A stretch of DNA of 34,568 bases from Saprospiraceae bacterium (GTDB lineage: Bacteria; Bacteroidota; Bacteroidia; Chitinophagales; Saprospiraceae), in contig JABFRV010000122.1 in assembly GCA_013140975.1 (NCBI GenBank), positions 1 through 34,568 of the forward strand, read 5' to 3'. The stretch's first letter is position 1; every line of letters begins with the position of its first letter. The position numbers and the translations under genes are program-made. Of this stretch, positions 7,371 through 15,959 are shown piece by piece. Below the pieces are notes generated by a model that ran no database searches, had not been told where the DNA came from, and was given only the letters and a program-made list of their open reading frames with translations.

Positions 7371-9824
7371 TTGTCTGAAACGCCAAACTCCTTGTTCGCC
7401 GAAGTAATTGTTCCTCTTGCCGTAGAAGGAACATTTAGCTATATTATACCTGAGGATCTTATGGATAAGGTCCAGCCGGGAATGCGAGTTGAAGTTGAAT
7501 TTGGGAAAAGTAAAAAATATGCTGCCATCGTACATCGAATCAGCAATACCACCACCTGGCAAAAAATCAAACCTATTCTTGACGTTCTTGATGAAAAACC
7601 AATACTTAGCAAAAAGCAACTTCAGTTCTGGGAATGGATGTCAGAATATTACTTATGCAGTCTGAGTGACATAATGCAAGCAACCTTGCCAAATTTTTTC
7701 AGGCTGTCTAGCGAAACATTGATTGTTAAATCCGATATAGAATATCAAAACCTACAATTATCAGATGATGAATTCTTAGTTCTTGAAGCATTGGATCTAA
7801 GAAATCAAATAAGCATCTTTGACGCACAGCTAATATTGCAAAAGAAAAATGTCATTCGTTTAATTAAATCGATGATGGACATGGGACTTTTACAGATAAT
7901 GGAAAACCTTAAAGAGCAAAAGGACATTCCAAAAACAAAATGGATACGTCTACATTCAGAATTAAGAAATAGCAATCAATTATTGAATGAAAGGCTCAAT
8001 GAAATCCAAAAGAGCGAAAATCAAACAAGACTAATTATAAATTACCTTCAAAATAAAAAGGATTACTCGTGGATTAGAAAAAACGAACTTGTAAAAAAGA
8101 GCGATGTAAATTCTACTGTTGCTGATGCACTTATCAAAAAAAATATATTTGAAGAAATTATTCTTGATAAATACAGATATCCGGAAACTGAAAAAACAAT
8201 TTCCATTGTAACATTATCACAAGAACAGGAAAAAGCGAAAGATGAAATAAAAACTTCCTGGGAATCACATGATTGTTGCTTACTCCATGGAATTACAGGC
8301 AGTGGCAAAACGCATATTTACATCTCGTTAATTAAAGAAACGATTGCCTCGGGTCGTCAGGTTTTATTTCTACTTCCGGAAATAGCGCTTACTTCTCAAT
8401 TGGTTCTTCGATTAAAAAAGTTTTTTCCTGAGGAATTACTGGAATATCATTCTGGTGTTAGCATGAATAATCGAGCAGCTATTTGGTCTGCGTGTCTCAA
8501 TAATCATCCTCTTATCGTTGGAGCCAGGTCATCTGTCTTGCTTCCATTTCAAAATCTGGGTTTAATCATTGTTGATGAAGAACATGATGCTTCTTACAAA
8601 CAATCTGATCCTTCTCCCAGATACAATGCCAGAGATGCTGCTATTTTACTTGCAAAAGATCATCATGCAAAAATACTATTGGGCACCGCAACACCAAGCC
8701 TCGAATCGTTTTATAATGCCGCGCAAAGCAAATACGGTTATGTGAATCTCAGCAAACGATTTGGTGATAGTGTACTGCCTGAAATAAAACTAATTCCAAT
8801 TCGTGAAGCAACAAAATTCAATAGAATAAAAGGTCATTTTACAGATGATCTTTTAGATGAAATAAAAGCGCAGCTTGCTTTGAAAAAACAGATTCTGGTA
8901 TTTAGGAATCGCAGAGGATATAGCCCTGTAATACAATGTTCCAATTGTAATTGGGAGGCACAATGTGATCAATGCGATATTCATCTTACAGTTCATAAAA
9001 ATTCTCATGCCCTTAAATGCCATATTTGTGGAATCAAAAAACCAATCCCAACAAAATGCCCGCAATGCAGTCAGAATACGTTGAGAATGCTGGGTTTTGG
9101 AACTGAAAAAATAGAAGAAGAATTAAATGAATTTATCAAGGATACCAAAATCAAAAGATTCGATCTCGATTCAGCTCGTGGCAAAATAAGCCAGACACAA
9201 ATCCTTGAAGATTTTCAAGATGGTGAAATTCAAATTCTAGTTGGAACTCAGATGTTGAGCAAGGGACTTGATTTTGAAAATGTTTCTTTAGTGGGAGTTC
9301 TTAATGCTGATCAGATTTTATTTTATCCCGATTTCCGGGCACAAGAAAGAGGATTCCAATTGTTAACCCAACTGAGTGGACGATCTGGCAGAAGAGGTCA
9401 GATCGGACAGGTAATAATACAAGCTCATAATACTCAACACCCGGTATTAAAGGAAGTCATACAACATGACTATAATGCTTTTTACAAAAGAGAAATTTTT
9501 GAAAGAGAGAAATTTGGTTACCCTCCTATTGTCCGATTAATTCGAATAGAATTGAGGCATAGAAATATCGACACTCTAATTCAGGCCTCTGATCATTATT
9601 CAGGAAGACTGAGAGCCAAACTTGGAAAAAGAATTTTGGGACCTGCTGAACCTACAGTCTCAAAAATTAAAGGATCATATGCCAGGGAAATGTATATCAA
9701 ACTGGAAAAAAATCAAGATCTGATTCTAAAAACAAAAATATTACTAAAAGAAATCAGCCAGAGAATTCTTCAGGAAGACACTTGGAAAAGTCTGCGTATT
9801 ATTATTGATGTTGATCCATACTAA
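7371..9824 (+). CDS. priA: Primosomal replication-restart helicase PriA
   Basis: This 817-residue 3'-5' helicase recognises stalled forks and reloads the replisome. The order is: N-terminal 3'BD (FAEVIVPLAVEGTFSYIIP, 9-27), winged-helix region, Walker A GITGSGKT (307-314), DEEH (402-405), GTATPS (438-443), then four zinc-binding CxxC pairs (Cys523/526, 532/535, 550/553, 563/566). The second RecA lobe carries VGTQMLSKGLDFENV and QLSGRSGRRGQIGQV. All key residues are present. The only start near the conserved N-terminus is TTG at 7371, 2 nt after the pnuC stop; there is no nearby ATG, and the domain begins within ten codons of it, so TTG is probably real. Confidence 0.96.
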   Translation: MSETPNSLFAEVIVPLAVEGTFSYIIPEDLMDKVQPGMRVEVEFGKSKKYAAIVHRISNTTTWQKIKPILDVLDEKPILSKKQLQFWEWMSEYYLCSLSDIMQATLPNFFRLSSETLIVKSDIEYQNLQLSDDEFLVLEALDLRNQISIFDAQLILQKKNVIRLIKSMMDMGLLQIMENLKEQKDIPKTKWIRLHSELRNSNQLLNERLNEIQKSENQTRLIINYLQNKKDYSWIRKNELVKKSDVNSTVADALIKKNIFEEIILDKYRYPETEKTISIVTLSQEQEKAKDEIKTSWESHDCCLLHGITGSGKTHIYISLIKETIASGRQVLFLLPEIALTSQLVLRLKKFFPEELLEYHSGVSMNNRAAIWSACLNNHPLIVGARSSVLLPFQNLGLIIVDEEHDASYKQSDPSPRYNARDAAILLAKDHHAKILLGTATPSLESFYNAAQSKYGYVNLSKRFGDSVLPEIKLIPIREATKFNRIKGHFTDDLLDEIKAQLALKKQILVFRNRRGYSPVIQCSNCNWEAQCDQCDIHLTVHKNSHALKCHICGIKKPIPTKCPQCSQNTLRMLGFGTEKIEEELNEFIKDTKIKRFDLDSARGKISQTQILEDFQDGEIQILVGTQMLSKGLDFENVSLVGVLNADQILFYPDFRAQERGFQLLTQLSGRSGRRGQIGQVIIQAHNTQHPVLKEVIQHDYNAFYKREIFEREKFGYPPIVRLIRIELRHRNIDTLIQASDHYSGRLRAKLGKRILGPAEPTVSKIKGSYAREMYIKLEKNQDLILKTKILLKEISQRILQEDTWKSLRIIIDVDPY

Positions 9825-9840
9825 GTATCTCAGGTAATCA

Positions 9841-9865
9841 ATAGCTGATTCATAAAATCAGCTAT
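9841..9865 (+). terminator. Hairpin after priA
   Basis: A perfect 10-bp stem, ATAGCTGATT (9841-9850) with AATCAGCTAT (9856-9865), and a 5-nt loop, 17 nt after the priA stop. No T-run follows directly, so it may be a weak terminator or a 3'-end stabiliser. Confidence 0.45.
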
Positions 9866-10013
9866 GACTCGAAATTGATTTCTTCATAAATACATGAATA
9901 AAAATATTTAAATCAAACAAACTCTCCTTATATTGTGGGACAAAATTTCTTTTAAGATATAATTAAACGAATCCTTTTCTTTATAGTCCAATTAGAATTA
10001 AAAACAAAAAGCC

Positions 10014-10892
10014 ATGAAAAAATTAATTTTAACTTCTTTAATTGCTTTATCTCTACCCTTCCTAAAGGCGCAATCTGATTCAACAGGATTAGCAGGTGAC
10101 CAGGTAAATTTACATGGAATTCTAGAGTTATTTCAAAAATCAAGTTCTCCTGAAGAGTTCGAAAAGAACATTAATGATGAATCCAATAAGGTTAATAATT
10201 TAGACCTTAACAATGATGGCGAAGTCGATTACATCAAGGTTATTGGATCACAAAAAGAGGATGCTCACATTTTTATTCTACAGGTTCCCGTTTCCGAATC
10301 TGAAAATCAGGATATTGCAGTACTCGAATTAGAGAAAACTGGCAAGCAGGAAGCACAGATTCAAATTATTGGCGATGAAGAAATCTTTGGCGCTGACTAT
10401 ATCCTTGAACCCAAGTCAGAAGCGGATAACGAAGAAGCGGATGATGAAGGAGGCCCTAACGTTCTGCTGGAAAGAAATACAGCTATTGTTGTGAATGTAT
10501 GGGGATGGCCTTGTGTGAGATTTGTTTACGCTCCCGGCTATGTAGTATATTCATCTCCATGGAGATGGAGAGTATACCCTACCTGGTGGAGACCCTGGAG
10601 AAATATAGGTTGGGCTGTATGGCATCCGATCAGATTCCGATACTCTGCCTTTCCAATAAGACATCATAGTGTAGTAAGATGTGTGAACGCTCACAAGGTA
10701 TATAGACCAATCCGATCGCATTCTACGACAGTTACAAAACGATATGCTCCGGCTCACAAGAATCATACTGTAACTCGCAAGAAAACGACTGTAACAGGTC
10801 CTAAAGGGCACACAAGAACAAAAACAACCACAACAGTGAAAGGTAAAAAAGGCAATGTAAAAGCCAAACGAACAACTGTCAGAAGGAAATAA
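10014..10892 (+). CDS. Exported protein with EF-hand-like motif, Trp-rich core and basic Thr/Lys tail; function unknown
   Basis: I do not recognise a named family. The 292 residues begin with a signal peptide (MKKLILTSLIALSLPFLKAQ). Residues 64-72 (DLNNDGEVD) resemble a calcium-binding EF-hand or dockerin loop without the usual position-12 Glu. The mid part (83-131) looks beta-rich. An acidic run of Glu/Asp (134-145) is followed by an unusually aromatic stretch (163-206) with nine Trp and many Tyr, Pro and Arg. The tail (237-292) is strongly basic, rich in Thr, Lys, Arg and His, in loosely repeated TTVT, TTTTV and TTVRRK units. The acidic-aromatic-basic layout suggests a surface- or polymer-binding envelope protein, but that is inference. 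It stands alone, between the priA hairpin and a strong terminator. Confidence 0.75.
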   Translation: MKKLILTSLIALSLPFLKAQSDSTGLAGDQVNLHGILELFQKSSSPEEFEKNINDESNKVNNLDLNNDGEVDYIKVIGSQKEDAHIFILQVPVSESENQDIAVLELEKTGKQEAQIQIIGDEEIFGADYILEPKSEADNEEADDEGGPNVLLERNTAIVVNVWGWPCVRFVYAPGYVVYSSPWRWRVYPTWWRPWRNIGWAVWHPIRFRYSAFPIRHHSVVRCVNAHKVYRPIRSHSTTVTKRYAPAHKNHTVTRKKTTVTGPKGHTRTKTTTTVKGKKGNVKAKRTTVRRK

Positions 10893-11006
10893 AGTCTTTT
10901 TCTTAAATGATAAAGTTCGGCTTGATATAAAATATTGTAATAGTTAATAATTTTATTTCAACCTGACAGAACTAAAAGAATATTTTTCCAAATTAGTCAA
11001 ATAAAT

Positions 11007-11044
11007 AAAAAAGGCGAGCTGTTTATAAACTTCTCGCCTTTTTT
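11007..11044. terminator. Strong bidirectional terminator between convergent genes
   Basis: GGCGAG (11013-11018) pairs with CTCGCC (11033-11038), and the flanking A6 (11007-11012) pairs with T6 (11039-11044), giving a 12-bp stem with A/T tails on both sides. It serves the exported-protein gene (+) and the bamD-to-purN operon (-). The loop contains a perfect palindrome, GTTTATAAAC (11021-11030). Confidence 0.9.
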
Positions 11045-11069
11045 ATTTTTCAAAATCAAATTTTTACTT

Positions 11070-11654
11070 TTAGTAATAACTCATTTGACTAATTAATTTT
11101 TCAGTCCATTCCGGCAAGACTCTATGTTCAATTTCTTGTACTTTTTTAGATAATTTTTCAGCTGTATCTCGTCTATCCACTTTGAGTTTTTCTTGAAAAA
11201 TTATTTTTCCTTTATCAAAACTTTCATTCACATAATGAATCGTCACTCCGGTTTCCAAGTCACCCGCACTGATCACTGATTGATGAACATTTAAACCATA
11301 CATTCCTTTGCCTCCGTGTTTTGGCAACAAGGCTGGATGAATATTGATCATTCTTTGATCATACATTTTCACCAAAAAAGGTGGCATAAGCAATAAAAAA
11401 CCAGCCAATACAATAAAGTCAATGTCATACAAATTTAACAATGACGTCATATAACTATTATTCGTTAGCAAAGACTTATTAATCACAGAATATTGAATAT
11501 CATTCTTCTGCGCTAATTTAATCACCCCAGCTTTACTTGAATTACTGATAATTAATTCAATAGATATCGAGCTATGATTTTTAAAATGTTTAATTAATTT
11601 TTCTGTGTTGGTCCCATCACCGGAGGCAAAAATTGCTATTCTTCTTTTCTTCAT
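11070..11654 (-). CDS. purN: Phosphoribosylglycinamide formyltransferase
   Basis: A 194-residue GAR transformylase that transfers a formyl group from 10-formyl-tetrahydrofolate to GAR, step 3 of purine synthesis. The catalytic set is visible: Asn104 and His106 in INIHPALLPKHGG, and Asp147 in NESFDKGK, corresponding to E. coli Asn106, His108 and Asp144. The N-terminal phosphate loop reads ASGDGTN (10-16) where many homologues have ASGSGSN. GVTIHYV (136-142) is typical. It is the last gene of the operon, 27 nt after porD, with a strong terminator behind it. Confidence 0.95.
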   Translation of the reverse strand: MKKRRIAIFASGDGTNTEKLIKHFKNHSSISIELIISNSSKAGVIKLAQKNDIQYSVINKSLLTNNSYMTSLLNLYDIDFIVLAGFLLLMPPFLVKMYDQRMINIHPALLPKHGGKGMYGLNVHQSVISAGDLETGVTIHYVNESFDKGKIIFQEKLKVDRRDTAEKLSKKVQEIEHRVLPEWTEKLISQMSYY

Positions 11655-11681
11655 AACTTAGGCAAATAAAAAATTGAAAGA

Positions 11682-12599
11682 TTAGGATTTGATTGAATTA
11701 TATATACTGGAATTAGCCGGATCAATAGAACTCATTGAAGCGATTATTCTTGCTTTCTCAGCGCTGGTTCCTTGTTTAAAGATCTCTATTAACTCCGATC
11801 TTTTGGCAGCAATAAAAGATTGCAATAAAAAAGTATTTGGGAACGATTGGTCAGTACTTGCAATAACCTCTACCGAATTTACCATTTCCGCCCTTGCGCT
11901 TTCTACATTCTTTGAAAATCCATCAAGGCTAATTCTGTGGTATTCATATATTGCTCTTCTGAATGGCTTCATTCTAACATGATTAAGATTATCTAATAAA
12001 AAAAATCTGCTATTCTTTTTCTTACTACCCGGAGACCAGCTCTCATCAAGGGACCTTGCCTGACCTGGTAAGGAGTTTACCATATTCTGAAGAATGGCAA
12101 TGAATGGATCCCCACCTTCAAGTGCAAATGAATCATAATCCATTGCAAGTATGAAGTACGCATAGAATGTTACGAGCGCACTGAGATTATCCGTAAAATT
12201 ATCCTTACAGTTTTCCAGTTGTCTGGTGGGATCATATATTATCGGAATATCCTTTTCAGAGATGGAAATAAGTTTTGTTTCATAACTAGAGCCAAATACT
12301 GGTCTTGTTGCCTCAACCAATAAATCACAGGTAAATGTATTGTTCCCTTGATCCGATTTTACATTCAGTTGAAACTTACATTTAATTTTTTCATTAGGCT
12401 CAAATGCATCGTTTGTCCATTTTTGATTATTCACCAGTTCTTTAATCGCCAATTCCATTCTTGGAAACATCGATTTATCAGTTCCTGTTAAATTATTGGG
12501 AGCAACAACAATAACTGTCATATCCAATTCCTGAGCTCGAAGTGGAACAACAGCCATTAACAAAAAGGCGAATATGTATAAAAATGGCAAATTTTTCAA
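11682..12599 (-). CDS. porD: DUF4835 family protein, T9SS-associated PorD
   Basis: The 305-residue protein has a signal peptide ending near PLRAQ (about 1-23) and then the DUF4835 pattern: ELDMTVIVVAPN, CDLLVEATRPVFGSSY, an extended FYAYFILAMDYDSFALEGG block, and RRAIYEYHRISLDGF near the C-terminal third. DUF4835 proteins are, from memory, annotated as PorD in the type IX secretion pathway; the molecular role is poorly known. The placement right after coaBC is also familiar in Bacteroidota. The start appears to be TTG at 12599, directly after the coaBC TAA and in the same frame; the only later Met that keeps part of the signal peptide is Met15, which would shorten it too much. It sits 27 nt before purN. 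Confidence 0.85.
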   Translation of the reverse strand: MKNLPFLYIFAFLLMAVVPLRAQELDMTVIVVAPNNLTGTDKSMFPRMELAIKELVNNQKWTNDAFEPNEKIKCKFQLNVKSDQGNNTFTCDLLVEATRPVFGSSYETKLISISEKDIPIIYDPTRQLENCKDNFTDNLSALVTFYAYFILAMDYDSFALEGGDPFIAILQNMVNSLPGQARSLDESWSPGSKKKNSRFFLLDNLNHVRMKPFRRAIYEYHRISLDGFSKNVESARAEMVNSVEVIASTDQSFPNTFLLQSFIAAKRSELIEIFKQGTSAEKARIIASMSSIDPANSSIYNSIKS

Positions 12600-13796
12600 T
12601 TATCCTAACTTTAACATTTCATCTAAAATATCGTGCGCCAGTTCTCTTTTTGATTTCAGTTCGAAAGATATGTATTCTCCACTCTTTTTCAAAATATCGA
12701 TTTTGTTTGTGTCATGCCCAAATGCTGCACCTTCATCTCTTGGACTATTAATAACGATCATATCCATATTTTTCTTGTGGAGCTTTGCTTCAGCATTTTC
12801 CTTAACATGATTCGTCTCAAGGGCAAATCCAACTAATTTTTGGTGGTTTTTCTTATGCATTCCAAGCCATTGTGCAATATCCGGGGTATTCTTCAATTTA
12901 ATAATTGGTACAGCTGTGGCTTTTTTTATTTTTTCTTGTTCTACATTTTCTGGCATAAAATCAGAAACAGCAGCTGCCAAAATAAAGTAATCTGAAAGGT
13001 TCTCTAATTCCTGAACCTTATTCATCATATCCTGAGCGCTAACTACTTTATATATACTCAATCCGTTTATCTGTTGATGATTTTCATTTACAGGCCCAAG
13101 AACCAAATCAACTTTAGCGCCCCGTTGACAAGCAGCTTCAGCCAATCGAAGTCCCATCTTTCCACTAGAATGATTACCAATAAATCTTACAGGGTCAATT
13201 GCTTCAAATGTTGGACCAGCTGTAATAAGGATTCGTTTATTTTTTAAATCAGACTGCTTATTAAATTGATCAAGGATATAGTTATAAATGATTTCAGGTT
13301 CAGCTAACCTACCTTCGCCATTTAAACCACTCGCCAATAAGCCTGTTCCTACTGGAATAATCTGAACACCAATTGATTGTAATTTTTTTACGTTGCCTTG
13401 AGTAATCGGGTGCGCCCACATATCAAGGTCCATTGCAGGAGCTATCATAACGGGACATCTCGCTGATAAATAAACTGCCTGAAGCAGGTTATCTGTGATT
13501 CCCGTTGCACATTTAGCAATAGTATTTGCTGTAGCTGGAGCTATGATAAATAAATCTGCCCAAAGACCCAATTCTATATGATTTTTCCATTGATCATCAG
13601 AACTAAGATCTGTTAAAACTTCATAGGAACTAAGGCTTGCGAAACTTAATTTTCCAACAAATTTTTGTGCATCCTGGGTTAGAATAACTTTCACATCCGC
13701 ACCAGCCTTGGTGAGATATCTCAATAGAATCAATGACTTGTAGGCAGCAATGCTCCCACAGACACCAAGAATAATTTTTTTCCCTTCAAGACTCAT
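12600..13796 (-). CDS. coaBC: Bifunctional phosphopantothenoylcysteine decarboxylase / phosphopantothenate-cysteine ligase
   Basis: This 398-residue protein makes 4'-phosphopantetheine for coenzyme A. The CoaC flavoprotein half (about 1-175) starts GVCGSIAAYK, with His73 (NHIELG) as catalytic base, PATANT (87-92) and PAMDLDMW (120-127). The CoaB half starts at about 186 with ILITAGPTFEAIDPVRFIGNHSSGKMG split over the nucleotide-binding loop, and includes AAAVSDF (274-280) and KIKK (289-292). At the CoaC substrate clamp, where E. coli has ACGD with Cys158, this protein reads LASGLNGEGR, with Ser156 instead of Cys. I recall this Ser as usual in Bacteroidota. It lies 17 nt after rpoZ and directly abuts porD. 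Confidence 0.96.
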   Translation of the reverse strand: MSLEGKKIILGVCGSIAAYKSLILLRYLTKAGADVKVILTQDAQKFVGKLSFASLSSYEVLTDLSSDDQWKNHIELGLWADLFIIAPATANTIAKCATGITDNLLQAVYLSARCPVMIAPAMDLDMWAHPITQGNVKKLQSIGVQIIPVGTGLLASGLNGEGRLAEPEIIYNYILDQFNKQSDLKNKRILITAGPTFEAIDPVRFIGNHSSGKMGLRLAEAACQRGAKVDLVLGPVNENHQQINGLSIYKVVSAQDMMNKVQELENLSDYFILAAAVSDFMPENVEQEKIKKATAVPIIKLKNTPDIAQWLGMHKKNHQKLVGFALETNHVKENAEAKLHKKNMDMIVINSPRDEGAAFGHDTNKIDILKKSGEYISFELKSKRELAHDILDEMLKLG

Positions 13797-13813
13797 AGTT
13801 ATGAAGGAATCAA

Positions 13814-14152
13814 TTATTCATTTGCGGCTTCTTCATCTCTGTAGCGAAATTCTAACTGATCATTGGTAAATTCATTGATGGATATGATTACAGAATTTGG
13901 CAGCTTCTCATAAAATTTTGAAATTTCAATCTGCTCTTTATTTTCCTGAATCTCTTCGATTGTGTCTGAATGACTTGCAAATTCTTCTAACTTCTCATGA
14001 AGCTCTGCTTTAATATCATCATTCAGCTGATTTGCACGAGCCGACATAATATTGATTGCTTCATAAATACTGCCCGTTTTTCTTACCAATTCCTGAATAT
14101 CTCTGGCTTGAATATTCGGATTAATTTTTTGTACTTGTGTCTTGATATCCAT
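13814..14152 (-). CDS. rpoZ: RNA polymerase omega / Rpb6-type subunit
   Basis: This 112-residue protein belongs to the Bacteroidota form of the omega subunit, which helps assemble and stabilise RNA polymerase by holding the beta-prime C-terminus. The conserved core is TGSIYEAINIMSARANQLN (26-44), followed by a charged helix (ELHEKLEEFA) and an acidic stretch. Its position between bamD and coaBC matches the arrangement I know for this phylum. Its first ten codons overlap the 3' end of bamD in another frame. The protein is short and divergent from proteobacterial omega, so context adds to the call. Confidence 0.88.
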   Translation of the reverse strand: MDIKTQVQKINPNIQARDIQELVRKTGSIYEAINIMSARANQLNDDIKAELHEKLEEFASHSDTIEEIQENKEQIEISKFYEKLPNSVIISINEFTNDQLEFRYRDEEAANE

Positions 14153-14948
14153 TGTATAAAGGATTATTTGATTTACTGATTGCTTTTTTGCGAATTTCTT
14201 TAATGTCTGAATTTTTTCCTGTTGGGTATTTAGATAAATAAAAGTCTGCTATTTCAACAGTCTTTAAATATCGCTCTTTTTGTTTTTCAAAAATACTGTT
14301 CTCTGCCCATTCAAAACCAGATCGAACCATTAATTCACGAATTTCTTTTTCATTTTTAGTGTCAGGAAATTCGATTAATAGATTCTCCAAGGTTGTAATG
14401 GCTCCTTGAAAATGCTGAAGATTATAATATAATTTACCTTGCTCAAGCATTTTGAATTCTAATTTCAAGCGAAGCTCATCAATTAATTTATTACATTCTT
14501 TTACTCTTTGAGATTCCAGATATGTATTTGCGAAAGTTTGCAAAAGATCAATTGCCTTTTGAGTCTGAGTTTGATCTAATTTATAATCTGCAGAAGTTTT
14601 ATAAATAGAATACGCTGCCATAAAATCTGCTTCTTCCTTTTTAGAACTATTGAAAAAAGTACTTCCATATGAAGTAAACATATAATTGGCAGTCTCGTAA
14701 TTTCTTAAATAATAATTACAATAAGCATTGTTAAAAAAGATATCCTCTGCTTCTTTTTGCCCCCTGAAGTTTGTAAATATTATGTCATACAATGTAGATG
14801 CCTTAAAGTATTCTTTATCTGCATACAATTTGTTCGCAGTTTTAAGCATTAATGGACCATCATTACTCGTTCTTACCTTCTCGAAAGAAGATCTACAAGA
14901 AACAACCAGAACAGCCAATAAAACACCTAAAAAAAGTTCTTTTTGCAT
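14121..14948 (-). CDS. bamD: Outer-membrane assembly lipoprotein BamD
   Basis: The 275-residue protein begins MQKELFLGVLLAVLVVSC, a lipoprotein signal with Cys18. It then has TPR-like helical repeats typical of BamD: LYADKEYFKASTLYDIIF, NYYLRNYETANYMFTSY, KLYYNLQHFQGAITTLENLL and FYLSKYPTG. BamD is the essential helical lipoprotein partner of BamA in outer-membrane protein insertion. The frame extends 28 codons further upstream (to 15032), but that extension would bury the signal peptide and lies beyond a -7 box at 14958-14965, so I use the ATG at 14948. The 3' end overlaps rpoZ by 32 nt. It heads the operon bamD-rpoZ-coaBC-porD-purN. Confidence 0.92.
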   Translation of the reverse strand: MQKELFLGVLLAVLVVSCRSSFEKVRTSNDGPLMLKTANKLYADKEYFKASTLYDIIFTNFRGQKEAEDIFFNNAYCNYYLRNYETANYMFTSYGSTFFNSSKKEEADFMAAYSIYKTSADYKLDQTQTQKAIDLLQTFANTYLESQRVKECNKLIDELRLKLEFKMLEQGKLYYNLQHFQGAITTLENLLIEFPDTKNEKEIRELMVRSGFEWAENSIFEKQKERYLKTVEIADFYLSKYPTGKNSDIKEIRKKAISKSNNPLYNGYQDTSTKN

Positions 14949-14957
14949 GAAGGGCCG

Positions 14958-14965
14958 CAAATTTA
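14958..14965 (-). promoter_or_regulatory. -7 element for the bamD operon
   Basis: TAAATTTG on the minus strand is an exact TAnnTTTG and ends 9 nt before the bamD ATG at 14948, implying a leader of only a few bases. I see no -33 TTG at standard spacing. It supports the shorter bamD start. Confidence 0.5.
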
Positions 14966-15075
14966 ATGAGTTTAACGCAAATCGTTCACTCTTGTTGCAA
15001 GAGATTAAAATCAAGGATTTATATATACACATTATTAATATATATATGTAACTGTTTTTCAGTATTTAAAATCAT

Positions 15076-15651
15076 TTATTGCCTGTTTTCTCCTCTCACA
15101 AGTGAAAAAGTAACTGTACATATTGTTGCTAGCGTCCCCATTTGAGAACCTTTTTCATAGGTAAGAGTCGTCGAAAAGCTAAAACTTCCTCTTACAAGGT
15201 TCCCAACCTCGTTATACTCATTAACTTGAATATTTACATTCGAAGGTATATTAGCGCTTAAATATTCGCCATCCTGATAGTCTATTTCAATGTCACCTGA
15301 ATTCGGAGCTCCGGGGTTGGCAAAATTCAAAGTGGTAAATTTTCCTGCAATTGGGTTACCTGTCCAAGCGAAGTTGATAGAACTGTTGGATTTTAAAACT
15401 TTGTTATCTACGCTGGATAATTGATTACAGAATACTCTTGTCCTATTATTAAGTTCATAGTAATTGAGTAAATCACTCGTGTTGCTACTTGAAAACTCTA
15501 AATTTTGTCCTTCATAAGGACCTGTAGAAAACACGAAACTAATAACAGACTTTGAAGAATTCAATCCTAAGTCTTCAGTACATGATGTAGGAAACGTAAT
15601 AATCATCACGACTAACAGAAAATAAATCTGGTTGATATATCTAAACTTCAT
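15076..15651 (-). CDS. Putative lipoprotein of unknown function, beta-rich
   Basis: Not assigned to a named family. It has 191 residues with a hydrophobic N-terminus ending FPTSC (Cys24), which looks like a lipoprotein signal although Pro at -3 is not canonical. The rest is rich in Asn, Ser, Thr and Gly with alternating hydrophobic residues, consistent with a beta-sandwich. The C-terminal part, VNIQVNEYNEVGNLVRGSFS, resembles stretches I recall in uncharacterised Bacteroidota lipoproteins ending in FSLVR or similar. Likely anchored in the outer membrane. It lies 69 nt downstream of the 78-residue gene, so it may have its own promoter, though I find no exact -7 box. Confidence 0.7.
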   Translation of the reverse strand: MKFRYINQIYFLLVVMIITFPTSCTEDLGLNSSKSVISFVFSTGPYEGQNLEFSSSNTSDLLNYYELNNRTRVFCNQLSSVDNKVLKSNSSINFAWTGNPIAGKFTTLNFANPGAPNSGDIEIDYQDGEYLSANIPSNVNIQVNEYNEVGNLVRGSFSFSTTLTYEKGSQMGTLATICTVTFSLVRGENRQ

Positions 15652-15720
15652 ATTGTATAAATTTTAAAGTTAACACTCTTTCAATCTATAGATCATAAAT
15701 AACAACTAAAGTTGCATCCA

Positions 15721-15957
15721 TTAAATATGTATTTCTTTATAATTCTCATACATTTTATCAAATACTTCAAATACCTTCTTATAAACTTCTTCCGTGAGTA
15801 GCTTTTCAACAGAATCAACGGAATATATTAATTCGTTTTCCAAAAACTTATAAGACTGCTCCAAAGGTCCTGCTTCAAATTTAACAATTATTTTTTCGCT
15901 ACTTTTGAAAACACTTATATTCAATTTGGGGTGAGCAATATTACCTAACAGCCTCAT
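15721..15957 (-). CDS. Small conserved cytoplasmic protein, function unknown
   Basis: A 78-residue protein with no signal or membrane segment. The pattern HPKLNISVFKSSEKIIVKFE, then GPLEQSYKF, suggests a short beta-meander followed by a C-terminal helix (TEEVYKKVFEVFDKMYENY). I recall similar small proteins in Bacteroidota but no name or activity. It lies 2 nt after the DUF2520 gene, so it is translated from the same message. That tight linkage and the conserved look support it as a real gene. Confidence 0.78.
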   Translation of the reverse strand: MRLLGNIAHPKLNISVFKSSEKIIVKFEAGPLEQSYKFLENELIYSVDSVEKLLTEEVYKKVFEVFDKMYENYKEIHI

Positions 15958-15959
15958 AC

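Noticed and set aside
12600-12602. coaBC-porD junction as a nonsense mutation splitting a fused gene
   Set aside because: Both products are full length for their families and porD begins with its own signal peptide, so they are separate genes.
14949-15032. N-terminal extension of bamD by 28 codons
   Set aside because: It would place a polar segment before the lipoprotein signal and lies across a -7 box; the ATG at 14948 gives a proper lipobox.
15018-15050. Alternating TA tract near the bamD upstream region as a regulatory hairpin
   Set aside because: The TATATA runs can pair in many registers and the arms are not perfectly complementary; it looks like low-complexity AT sequence.
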